A stretch of DNA of 40,063 nt from Aquificota bacterium (GTDB lineage: Bacteria; Aquificota; Aquificia; Aquificales; Aquificaceae). The stretch is from positions 1-40,063 of the forward strand of contig JAUQQK010000014.1 in assembly GCA_030549905.1 (NCBI GenBank). The letters run 5' to 3'. Position 1 is the stretch's first letter; each line of letters opens with the position of its first letter. Shown piece by piece: positions 32,672-40,063 of the stretch. The translations under genes were made by a program, and so were the position numbers. Under the pieces are notes generated by a model, which was given only the letters and a program-made list of their open reading frames with translations, was not told the origin of the DNA and ran no database searches.

Positions 32672-34076
32672 GACTTACCACCTTTGCACCAAAGAGGTCC
32701 TTTACCTTCTCAACAAAGGGTGGAAGGCTCTCTTCCTGCTCAGAGGAGATTTCCACAACAAACTCCACTTTAGGGTATACAGCCTTTACCCTTGCTATAT
32801 CTTCCTTTGAAAGCTCCCCTTCCTTCAAGTAGAAGACGAGCCTGTCGCCTTCCCTGACATGCCTTAGCCTTTTTAGGGCTTCGTAGGTTAGTGTGTCAAG
32901 GTTTTTTTTAAGCACATCAAAAGGGTCCTCCTTCTCTTCCTCCTTTTCCGTTTCTTCTTTTTTCTGGGAAGGCTTTGACACCTTCAGAAGCTCCGTGATG
33001 GGTAGTATGTCCTTCACTACAAGAGTTTTTATAACCGCAAGCTCACAAGCCCTTAGAAAATCCCTAGTTCTTGCATCCGCCCTTGCCGTATTTACCACCT
33101 TTTCTAAGTATAAAAGGGCATTTAGAGGCAGGTGCTCAAAGGAGCGGTGGAAATCCTCCACTTCCATCACCTTGTGGGGTTCCTTTAAGCTCCTGTAAAG
33201 TATCAGGCTCCTTATTTCTTCTTCAAGGGCATCCCAGAACCTCGTAAGGTTAAAACCCCTTTCACTAATATCCCTCAAGAACTCAAGGGCTTTATCTACC
33301 TCCGAGTTTATCAAAAGCCTCAAAAAGTCCCTTACCCTCTCCTGAGAGAGAATGCCCAGAAACTCCTCAAGCAGTGAGGAGCTTACTTTACCTTCCCCGT
33401 AGGTGCTTGCCTGGTCAAGTAGGGATACAGCGTCCCTCATGCCACCGTCGCTTATGCGGGCTATTTCATAAAGGGCTTTTTCCTCGCACTCAAGCCCCTC
33501 CATCTGGCATATCTTCTTAAGATACTCTACTATCTCCTTGTCCCTTAACTTTGAGAAGATGAGCCTCTGACAGCGTGAAAGTATAGTGGGCATTATCTTT
33601 TCATACTCGGTGGTGCAGAGGATAAAAATGGTTCTTGGTGGCGGCTCTTCAAGGGTCTTAAGTAAAGCATTGAAGGCTTCCTTTGTGAGCATGTGGGCTT
33701 CATCAAGTATATATACCTTGTATTTGCCCTTTAAGGGGGCATAAGAAACTGCATCCCTTATAGCCCTTATATCATCTATCCCCCTGTTGGAAGCGGCGTC
33801 TATCTCAATCAGGTCTGGAAAGGTGCCTTTATCTATGGCTATACAGTTCTCACACACACCGCAGGGTTCTCCCTCTTTTGGGTTTATACAGTTTATAGCC
33901 TTTGTTAGTATGCGTGCGAGGGTTGTCTTCCCTGTGCCTCTTGGTCCTGCAAAGAGGTAGGCGTGTGAGAGTTTTCCAAGCCTGACTGCGTTTTTTAAAA
34001 CCCTTACCGCCACCTTCTGCCCGGCCACGTCGGAGAAGGTTTTAGGTCTGTATTTTCTTGCAAAGGGCACATACAT
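32625..34076 (-). CDS. dnaX: DNA polymerase III clamp-loader subunit tau/gamma
   Basis: The 483-residue AAA+ protein has GPRGTGKTT (44-52), a four-Cys zinc module (C63, C72, C75, C78), VYILDEAHMLTKEAFNALLKTLEEPP (Walker B and sensor region, shown as ILDEAHML) and LSRCQR. A charged linker (about 368-385) leads to a short C-terminal tau-specific region. It loads the sliding clamp and bridges polymerases. An A8 run at codons 389-392 can shift frame to an immediate stop, giving a gamma form of about 393 residues. TATAAT 8 nt before the ATG and no ribosome site suggest a leaderless mRNA. The tau tail is much shorter than in E. coli. Confidence 0.95.
   Translation of the reverse strand: MYVPFARKYRPKTFSDVAGQKVAVRVLKNAVRLGKLSHAYLFAGPRGTGKTTLARILTKAINCINPKEGEPCGVCENCIAIDKGTFPDLIEIDAASNRGIDDIRAIRDAVSYAPLKGKYKVYILDEAHMLTKEAFNALLKTLEEPPPRTIFILCTTEYEKIMPTILSRCQRLIFSKLRDKEIVEYLKKICQMEGLECEEKALYEIARISDGGMRDAVSLLDQASTYGEGKVSSSLLEEFLGILSQERVRDFLRLLINSEVDKALEFLRDISERGFNLTRFWDALEEEIRSLILYRSLKEPHKVMEVEDFHRSFEHLPLNALLYLEKVVNTARADARTRDFLRACELAVIKTLVVKDILPITELLKVSKPSQKKEETEKEEEKEDPFDVLKKNLDTLTYEALKRLRHVREGDRLVFYLKEGELSKEDIARVKAVYPKVEFVVEISSEQEESLPPFVEKVKDLFGAKVVSHEKRGKGKGSSGQSA
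32901..32912 (-). promoter_or_regulatory. A8 slippery site in dnaX (tau/gamma switch)
   Basis: On minus CTT-AAA-AAA-AAC encodes L389-K-K-N. Adding one A, or a -1 ribosomal shift, reads AAA-CCT-TGA and stops after residue 393. Losing one A stops at TAA four codons later. A Shine-Dalgarno-like AGGAGG lies 17 nt upstream of the run. Confidence 0.6.
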
Positions 34077-34084
34077 GGTCTTAA

Positions 34085-34090
34085 ATTATA
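34085..34090 (-). promoter_or_regulatory. -10 element of dnaX
   Basis: Perfect TATAAT on minus (34090-34085), 8 nt upstream of the dnaX ATG (34076). A clear -35 was not found. clpC starts 72 bp away in the other direction and, unlike dnaX, has a Shine-Dalgarno-like AGAGG. Confidence 0.5.
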
Positions 34091-34148
34091 ATCCTTATTG
34101 CAAAACTTTAGCCCTTTGTTATCTTTATCTAATAGAGAGGTGTGAGAG

Positions 34149-36584
34149 ATGTTTGAGAAGTTCACAGAAAAGGCCAGGCAAGTTATATTGCAAGCAAGGG
34201 AAGAAGCCATTGAGCTTGGACATACATACTTGGGAAGCGAGCACATACTGCTCGCTCTTATAAGGGATGATGACCTTCCCTCCCTTGTGCTTTCCAGATT
34301 TGGGCTTACGCAGGAAAAGGTGCGTAAAGCCATCATGGGTCAGATAACCCGTGGAAGCCACTCAGGAGAAATACTCTTTGCCCCAGATGCCAAGCGTGTG
34401 CTTGAATTTGCGGTGGAAGAGGCAAGGATACTACACCATCAGTTTGTGGGACCCGAGCACCTTCTTATAGGTGTGGTGAGGGAAAAAACAGGCCTGGGTG
34501 GAAGGATACTGAGGGGCTTCGGACTTGATGAATACTCGGTGAGGCGCGAGGTTCTACAGATACTGGGAGAGCTACCTCCACAGGAAACCACCAAGTATGC
34601 TCCTACGCCAAACTTAGACAGGTTTTCAAGAGACCTCACTCAGATGGCAAGGGAGGGCAAGCTGGACCCTGTAATTGGAAGAGATAAGGAGATAGAGAGG
34701 GTCATTCAGATACTTGTCAGGCGTCGCAAGAACAACCCGGTTCTGCTTGGAGACCCGGGGGTAGGCAAAACCGCCATAGTAGAGGGCTTAGCCCAGAGAA
34801 TAGCCAGCAGGCAGGTACCGGAGCCACTGCTCAATAAAAGGGTGGTAGCCCTTGACCTGGCAGCCCTCGTGGCAGGCACCAAATACAGGGGTCAGTTTGA
34901 GGAAAGGCTGAAAAACATACTCAAGGAGCTTGAAAAGGCTCCCAATGTGATACTTTTCATTGACGAGATACACACCTTGGTGGGTGCTGGCTCTGCGGAG
35001 GGCTCTATTGATGCTTCAAACATGCTTAAGCCCGCTTTAGCAAGGGGTGAGATTCAGGTGATAGGTGCCACAACCCTTGATGAGTATAGGAAATACATAG
35101 AAAAAGATGGAGCCTTAGAGCGCAGGTTTCAGCCCATCATAGTGGACCAGCCCACAGTCGAGGACACCATAAAGATACTGTACGGTCTTAAGCCCAAGTT
35201 TGAAGAGTTTCACAATGTAGAATATACACCAGAAGCTATAGAGAAGGCGGTGGCTCTTTCTGAAAGGTACATAACGGAGAGAAACTTGCCTGATAAGGCG
35301 ATAGATGTTATAGATGAGGCGGGGTCTCTGGTGAAGCTAAGAGCCTATCAACTTCCCCCTGAACTTAAACAGCTTGAGGAGAAAATTAAGGAGATAGAAA
35401 AGGATAAAGAGGAGGCGGCGCAGGAGCAGGATTATGAAAAAGCTGCAAGGCTAAGAGATGAGGAGCTCAGGCTCAGGGCAAAGTTAGAGGGGCTTAAGGC
35501 TAAGTGGAGACAGGAAATGGCACTGAACAGACCCAAGGTGACAGAAGAGGATGTGGCGGAAGTGGTTGCCCGCTGGACGGGCATACCGGTAAGGAGGATA
35601 CATGAGAGCGATATGGAAAAACTCCTGCACATAGAGGAGGAACTCAAAAAGAGGGTTATAGGACAGGAGGACGCCATAAAGGCTATAGCAAGGGCTATAA
35701 GAAGGTCTCGTGTGGGTCTTAAGGGTAAGCATAGACCCATAGGAGTGTTCCTCTTCCTTGGTCCAACAGGTGTAGGAAAGACAGAGACAGCGAAGGCTCT
35801 TGCAGAGTACCTCTTTGGCTCCGAGGAAGCCCTCATAAGGTTTGACATGTCTGAGTATATGGAAAAGCATACGGTTTCAAGGCTTGTGGGCGCACCACCC
35901 GGATATGTGGGCTATGAAGAGGGCGGACAGCTCACAGAAAAGGTGCGCAGGCGTCCATACAGCGTGCTTCTCTTTGACGAGATTGAAAAGGCTCACCCCG
36001 ATGTTTTCAACATATTCCTGCAGATATTTGACGATGGAAGGCTCACAGATGCCATGGGCAGGACGGTAGATTTCTCCAACACCATAATCATCATGACCTC
36101 CAACTTGGGTGCAAGGCTAATAGCTCACGGCTCTCAGATGGGCTTTGAGAAAAAGTTCGGCATGATAGATTACGAGCAGATGAAGAAGAATGTGCTTGAC
36201 CAGGTTAAAAAGACCTTCAGCCCTGAGTTTCTAAACAGGCTTGACGAGATAATAGTTTACAGACCCCTTGAGAAGGAGGATGTGGTCAAAATACTGGAGC
36301 TACAGCTTGAGCAGGTCAATAAGAGCCTTCAGGACTGGAATGTAAAGGTAAAGCTTCACAAGAGCTTTGTGGACTGGATAATAGATAAGGAGTACAAGCC
36401 CGAGTATGGTGCAAGAAGCCTAAAGAGGGCTCTGCAGCATCATGTGGAGGACCTTCTGGCAGAAGAACTCCTTAAGGGCACCCTTGCGGACACAGAACTG
36501 GTGGAGATAAGGGTAAAGGAGGACAAGCCTTACATAAAGCCTGTGAAGAAAAAGGAAAAGCTGGAGGCTATTTTTAACCAGTAA
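34149..36584 (+). CDS. clpC: ClpC-type AAA+ unfoldase
   Basis: The 811-residue protein is a Clp ATPase that feeds substrates to ClpP. It has an N-domain with two Clp_N repeats (1-145; [29 protein letters not shown]). NBD1 has GDPGVGKT at about 201-208 and [16 protein letters not shown] short UVR-containing middle domain (about 420-452, [13 protein letters not shown]) sets ClpC apart from ClpB. NBD2 has GPTGVGKT at about 538-545, and a C-terminal domain follows. It differs from the ClpB at 16503 in its short M region. The McsB/MecA adaptors of Firmicutes are not seen nearby. Its 3' end overlaps smc by 11 bp on the opposite strand. Confidence 0.94.
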   Translation: MFEKFTEKARQVILQAREEAIELGHTYLGSEHILLALIRDDDLPSLVLSRFGLTQEKVRKAIMGQITRGSHSGEILFAPDAKRVLEFAVEEARILHHQFVGPEHLLIGVVREKTGLGGRILRGFGLDEYSVRREVLQILGELPPQETTKYAPTPNLDRFSRDLTQMAREGKLDPVIGRDKEIERVIQILVRRRKNNPVLLGDPGVGKTAIVEGLAQRIASRQVPEPLLNKRVVALDLAALVAGTKYRGQFEERLKNILKELEKAPNVILFIDEIHTLVGAGSAEGSIDASNMLKPALARGEIQVIGATTLDEYRKYIEKDGALERRFQPIIVDQPTVEDTIKILYGLKPKFEEFHNVEYTPEAIEKAVALSERYITERNLPDKAIDVIDEAGSLVKLRAYQLPPELKQLEEKIKEIEKDKEEAAQEQDYEKAARLRDEELRLRAKLEGLKAKWRQEMALNRPKVTEEDVAEVVARWTGIPVRRIHESDMEKLLHIEEELKKRVIGQEDAIKAIARAIRRSRVGLKGKHRPIGVFLFLGPTGVGKTETAKALAEYLFGSEEALIRFDMSEYMEKHTVSRLVGAPPGYVGYEEGGQLTEKVRRRPYSVLLFDEIEKAHPDVFNIFLQIFDDGRLTDAMGRTVDFSNTIIIMTSNLGARLIAHGSQMGFEKKFGMIDYEQMKKNVLDQVKKTFSPEFLNRLDEIIVYRPLEKEDVVKILELQLEQVNKSLQDWNVKVKLHKSFVDWIIDKEYKPEYGARSLKRALQHHVEDLLAEELLKGTLADTELVEIRVKEDKPYIKPVKKKEKLEAIFNQ

Positions 36585-39500
36585 GCAGTTGGGTGGGGTT
36601 TTCTAAGGCAAAGACCTTGGAAAGCCCGCCCCTTGCACTTACACCTATAACCTTGTCCGCAAAGCTTGCCAGCACTTCCCTGAGTGTCACCACTATAAAC
36701 TGAGCCTTCTTTGACCTTTCCTTTATAAGCTCTCCCACACGCCTTGCGTTTGCCTCATCAAGATGTGCATCTACCTCATCAAAGTAGTAAAAGGGTGAAG
36801 GCTTATAGTCCTGTATGGCAAATATTAAAGAAAGGGCGGCAAGCGTCTTTTCACCGCCCGAAATGGCTTCCAGATACTGGACCTCCTTCCCCCGTGGTTT
36901 TACCACCAAATTCACACCCCCCGAGAAGGGGTCCTCTTCCTTTTCTAACACCATGTATGCCTTCCCACCGGGCGATAGCTCGGAGAAAATGGCTTTCAGG
37001 TTTTTGTTTATTGCCCTGTATGTTTCCATGAAGGCTTTTAGCTTTTTACCTTCCACTTCCCTTATAAGCTCCTTTATAGAATCCTTTTCTTCCCTTAACC
37101 TTTCCTGCCTTTGCCTGTAATCCTTATACCTTTCTTCAAGCTCTTTTAGTTCTTCTTCCGCCCTGAAGTTTACACTGCCAAGTTTAGTCAGCTCGGAAAG
37201 GACTTTTGATATCTCGTCTTTAAGCCTTGATACGCCTTCTTTTACTTCAAACTCCTCGCCCTCATAGCCAAGCTCTTTTAGTTTTTGCAAAGCCTCCTCC
37301 AGCCTTTCCTCCAGCCTTGCCTTCTCCAAGTTCAGCTTATTAATGTCTTCTGACAGGTTTTCCTCCTCAATCTTTAACCTGCCCAGCTGTGATTGAAGGT
37401 TCCTTATTTCTTCCTCAAGCCTGTCCTTTGCCCTGTATAGCTCATAAGCCTGCTGGTTTGTTCTTTCTAACTCCCTTTCCAGCTCTTCCTTTTGGCTTTT
37501 TAGCTCTTCCTCTCTTTTTTTGAGTTCTCTAATTTCTTCTTCCACCTTTTCCAGAAAGGATAGCCTCCTATCTATCTCCTTCTGAAGGTTATTGGCTTCA
37601 AGCTCCAGCTCCTTCAGAGTTAGCTCTTTTGAGTGTATGCTTTGCTTCACCTTTTCTATTTTTTGCTTTTTTCTCTCATATTCCAGCCTCAAGTCTTCAA
37701 CGCCTGATTCCTTATAGTGTGTCAGAAGAGACTGTTTCTTGAGCGAAAGGTTTTGCAGTTTTTCCTCCAAGTAGGCAAGCTCTTCCTGAAATTCCTTCAC
37801 CAATTCCCTTGTCTTTTTCTTTTCTTCCTCAAGCAAATTCATGTATTCTTCACCCTTTTTAATTTTTTCTTCTATATCCTTTAGTCTTTCAAAGCCCCTT
37901 TTATCTCCTTCTTCTATTTCCTCCAGCCTTCTGTGAAGAATTTTTGCTACGCCTTCCTTTTCTACCAGTTCTTCCCTAAGTTTTCTTATCTCCCTTTCAA
38001 GGGCTTCTTCTTCCTCTTTTAATTTCCTTTCCATGTCTGAGAGCCTTTGGAGTTCTTCCATGTAAAAAGCCCTTCCAAGACCGCCCCATTCCTGCGTATG
38101 CCCTCCACTAATGACACCGCTCTTTTCAAAGAGCTCACCTTCTATGGTTACCATACGGTAGGTGCCTATGCCTAAGCTCTTTGCGGTATCAAAGCTATCC
38201 ACCAGCAAAGTATCCCCAAAGACAAACTTTATTGCCCTGTCAAGCCTTCTATCGTATTCCACAAGGTTTACCACAAAATCCACAACCCCCTTAAACCTTG
38301 GAAGGGCTGGCAGTTTTGTCTCCTTTATCCTGTTCAGAGGTATAAAACTCATCCTACCCCACTTTAATTCTCTTAACCTTTTTATGCATTCCTTCGCCGT
38401 GTCTTCATCTTCAACTATCACATAGGAAAGCCTTCCACCGCCGGCGGTTTCCACCGCCTTCAAGTATTCAAGGTCCTTCACCTTCAGAAGCTGTCCCACA
38501 CGCCCGTAAACTCCCTCTATACCCTCAAAGGGAAGCTCTTCGGAAGGCAGGCTCTCAAGCCTGCCTCTTATACCTGCCATCTCTTTTAGCACCTCTTCTC
38601 TCTCCTGCCTTATTTTTCTAAGTCTTTCCTCCAGCCTTTCAAGCTCCTGCTTTTTGTACCTTATTGATTTTTCCTCTTCTTTGAGCATCTTTTCGTGGTG
38701 TTCCTTTTTTAGTAGAGCTTCACCCATCTCGGCCTTTATTTTATTGGCTTCCTCCGAAAGCCTTTGTATGTCTTCTCTAACTCTCTCTTTTTTAAGCTCA
38801 AGTTCTTTGAGCTTTAGCTCAAGCGCTGAAAGCTCCTTTCTTTTGTTGTCTATGCTCTTTGAAACTTCTCTTAGCTTATCCTCCATCTTCTCCGCCTCTT
38901 CTAAGGAGACTCTAAGTTTCTCTTCCTTTTCCTTCATGCTCCTATAGAGTAGCTGAGCTTCCTCCTCAAGGGCTGAGAGCTCAAGGGTTTGCGTCTCTAT
39001 AAGGTTTCTTACCTCTTGTGCCTCCTTTAGAACTTCCGCCCTATGAGCCTGAAGGTGCTTTATGCTTTCCTGAGCGGACTGTATTTCCTTTTGTAATTCC
39101 TCCTGCCTTTCCAAGGTCTCTTTAAGTTTGCTGTTTGCATGCTCTATGGACTGGGAGAGCCTTCCTACACGCTCTCTAAAAGGAAGAAGGCTGTCCATAA
39201 CATCTGAATACTCCGCCTCCTTACTTTTAAGCTCTTCTTCCAGCTTCCTTGCCACGCTCCTGAGTTTCTCAATTTCCTTTACCTTATTCTCCAGCTCATC
39301 GCTTACCGATTGAAGGGCACTTCTTAAGTCCCTTATAGTTTTCATGCTCAGCTTTATCTCAAGCTCCCTCTTTTTTGCCTCCAATTCTCTGTATATATGT
39401 AGTTTATTAACATCTTCTCTTAACCTTTCTATCTGAACCTCCAGCTCGTCCATTAAAAGGAGAAGCTCCCGTATCTTTAGCTCTACCTCTCCGAGGTCTG

Positions 39501-40035
39501 TCAGGGCTTTCTGCTTTTTCTCCTCATATTCTCCTATGCCTGCTATCTCTTCTATCAATTTCCTTCTTTCTACAGGCGTCATCTTCAAGAACCTCACTAT
39601 ATCGCCCTGCAGGACCACATTGTAGGCTGTCTCGTATATGCCAGCCTTTGACAGAAAGTCCGAGAGGTCCCTCTCTCGTACAACCACGCCGTTTATCCTG
39701 AATACGCTCCTGCCATCTGGATATACCTTCCTTGATATTACTATCTCCTCCTCCTTTATGGGGAAAAGACCTTCATTTCTGAAATAGACCTCCACTAAAG
39801 CGTAATCCGCCCTGTCTGAGTTCTTTGAATATATAAGGTAGGTGAGGTTTTTCGCCCTAAGAGCCCTTGCGGTGGCTATGCCAAGGGCGAAGGAAAGGGC
39901 GTCTCCTATGTTGGACTTTCCAGAGCCGTTTGGTCCCACCACACCTATAAAGCCCCTGCCCAGCGGAATTTCTACCCTCTCCTTCCCATAAGACTTAAAA
40001 CCTTCAAGGACTATTTTTTCTATCCACGCACCCAC
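36574..40035 (-). CDS. smc: SMC chromosome condensation/segregation ATPase
   Basis: The protein is 1153 residues from GTG 40035. The N-terminal ATPase half has GPNGSGKSN (34-42). A long coiled coil follows, then a hinge at about 500-640 ([38 protein letters not shown]) ending in [14 protein letters not shown], and a second coiled coil. The C-terminal half has the ABC signature [16 protein letters not shown] and Walker [16 protein letters not shown] extrudes DNA loops with ScpA and ScpB. The open frame extends to a TTG at 40056, but GTG 40035 is preferred: TATACT (40048-40043) lies 7 nt before it, and homologous proteins begin close to this point. The gene is complete within the window. Confidence 0.95.
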   Translation of the reverse strand: MGAWIEKIVLEGFKSYGKERVEIPLGRGFIGVVGPNGSGKSNIGDALSFALGIATARALRAKNLTYLIYSKNSDRADYALVEVYFRNEGLFPIKEEEIVISRKVYPDGRSVFRINGVVVRERDLSDFLSKAGIYETAYNVVLQGDIVRFLKMTPVERRKLIEEIAGIGEYEEKKQKALTDLGEVELKIRELLLLMDELEVQIERLREDVNKLHIYRELEAKKRELEIKLSMKTIRDLRSALQSVSDELENKVKEIEKLRSVARKLEEELKSKEAEYSDVMDSLLPFRERVGRLSQSIEHANSKLKETLERQEELQKEIQSAQESIKHLQAHRAEVLKEAQEVRNLIETQTLELSALEEEAQLLYRSMKEKEEKLRVSLEEAEKMEDKLREVSKSIDNKRKELSALELKLKELELKKERVREDIQRLSEEANKIKAEMGEALLKKEHHEKMLKEEEKSIRYKKQELERLEERLRKIRQEREEVLKEMAGIRGRLESLPSEELPFEGIEGVYGRVGQLLKVKDLEYLKAVETAGGGRLSYVIVEDEDTAKECIKRLRELKWGRMSFIPLNRIKETKLPALPRFKGVVDFVVNLVEYDRRLDRAIKFVFGDTLLVDSFDTAKSLGIGTYRMVTIEGELFEKSGVISGGHTQEWGGLGRAFYMEELQRLSDMERKLKEEEEALEREIRKLREELVEKEGVAKILHRRLEEIEEGDKRGFERLKDIEEKIKKGEEYMNLLEEEKKKTRELVKEFQEELAYLEEKLQNLSLKKQSLLTHYKESGVEDLRLEYERKKQKIEKVKQSIHSKELTLKELELEANNLQKEIDRRLSFLEKVEEEIRELKKREEELKSQKEELERELERTNQQAYELYRAKDRLEEEIRNLQSQLGRLKIEEENLSEDINKLNLEKARLEERLEEALQKLKELGYEGEEFEVKEGVSRLKDEISKVLSELTKLGSVNFRAEEELKELEERYKDYRQRQERLREEKDSIKELIREVEGKKLKAFMETYRAINKNLKAIFSELSPGGKAYMVLEKEEDPFSGGVNLVVKPRGKEVQYLEAISGGEKTLAALSLIFAIQDYKPSPFYYFDEVDAHLDEANARRVGELIKERSKKAQFIVVTLREVLASFADKVIGVSARGGLSKVFALENPTQLLTG

Positions 40036-40042
40036 AAGAATT

Positions 40043-40048
40043 AGTATA
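40043..40048 (-). promoter_or_regulatory. -10 element of smc
   Basis: TATACT on minus, 7 nt before GTG 40035, with no Shine-Dalgarno. The -35 region would fall at or beyond the window edge, so it cannot be judged. Confidence 0.35.
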
Positions 40049-40063
40049 ATAAACAAATAGCAT

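Noticed and set aside
16503-36584. clpB and clpC as a recent duplication
   Set aside because: They belong to separate families: ClpB has a long coiled-coil M domain, ClpC a short UVR-containing one. They share only the general Clp plan.

Overview
The window looks like chromosome of a thermophilic, chemolithoautotrophic bacterium of the Aquificaceae (Hydrogenobacter/Thermocrinis-like). That placement rests on the general look of the proteins (Lys/Glu-rich and compact), tight gene packing, an NAD-type isocitrate dehydrogenase of the kind expected in a reductive TCA cycle, and the mix of ClpB, ClpC, SMC, Mre and GlnE genes. It is an inference; no database search was possible.

Layout. Positions 1-1930 hold the 3' part of an rRNA operon: the end of 23S rRNA, interrupted in the peptidyl-transferase centre (E. 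coli position 2449) by an 837-nt group I intron carrying a LAGLIDADG homing endonuclease, then 5S rRNA. Facing it is a five-gene minus-strand operon (7067 to 1939) for TonB-dependent uptake: receptor, membrane polyferredoxin, ExbB, ExbD, TonB. Next come icd (+), murD (-), a small methyltransferase (+), the shape operon mreB-mreC-mreD-mrdA (-), the bifunctional (p)ppGpp enzyme gene (+) and clpB (-).

Positions 19.7-23.9 kb are the most unusual accessory region. A 12-TM protein fused to a LuxR-type DNA-binding domain is divergent from a large repeat-containing surface lipoprotein with a C-terminal sorting-type tail. Between them lie eight copies of TGYGACA, six of them spaced 11-12 bp apart. From 24 kb onward are an Rrf2 Fe-S regulator, glnE, a Tat-exported transglutaminase-like protein, nth-gltX, a SYLF-domain gene with an apparently frame-shifted signal peptide, dnaX with two overlapping downstream genes (DUF4911-like and an MFS transporter), clpC and smc.

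Regulation. Many genes have a -10-like hexamer 6-8 nt upstream of the start codon and no Shine-Dalgarno sequence (murD, the methyltransferase, mreB, spoT, rrf2, glnE, nth, dnaX, smc). This suggests widespread leaderless transcription. Other genes (clpB, icd, the TonB receptor, the lipoprotein, the homing endonuclease) have strong Shine-Dalgarno sequences. dnaX carries an A8 slippery run followed at once by out-of-frame stops, the usual arrangement for making gamma as well as tau.

The best candidates for new biology are the membrane-LuxR / repeat-array / surface-lipoprotein module, the 23S intron with its endonuclease ribosome-binding site locked in helix P6, and the receptor-polyferredoxin uptake operon.
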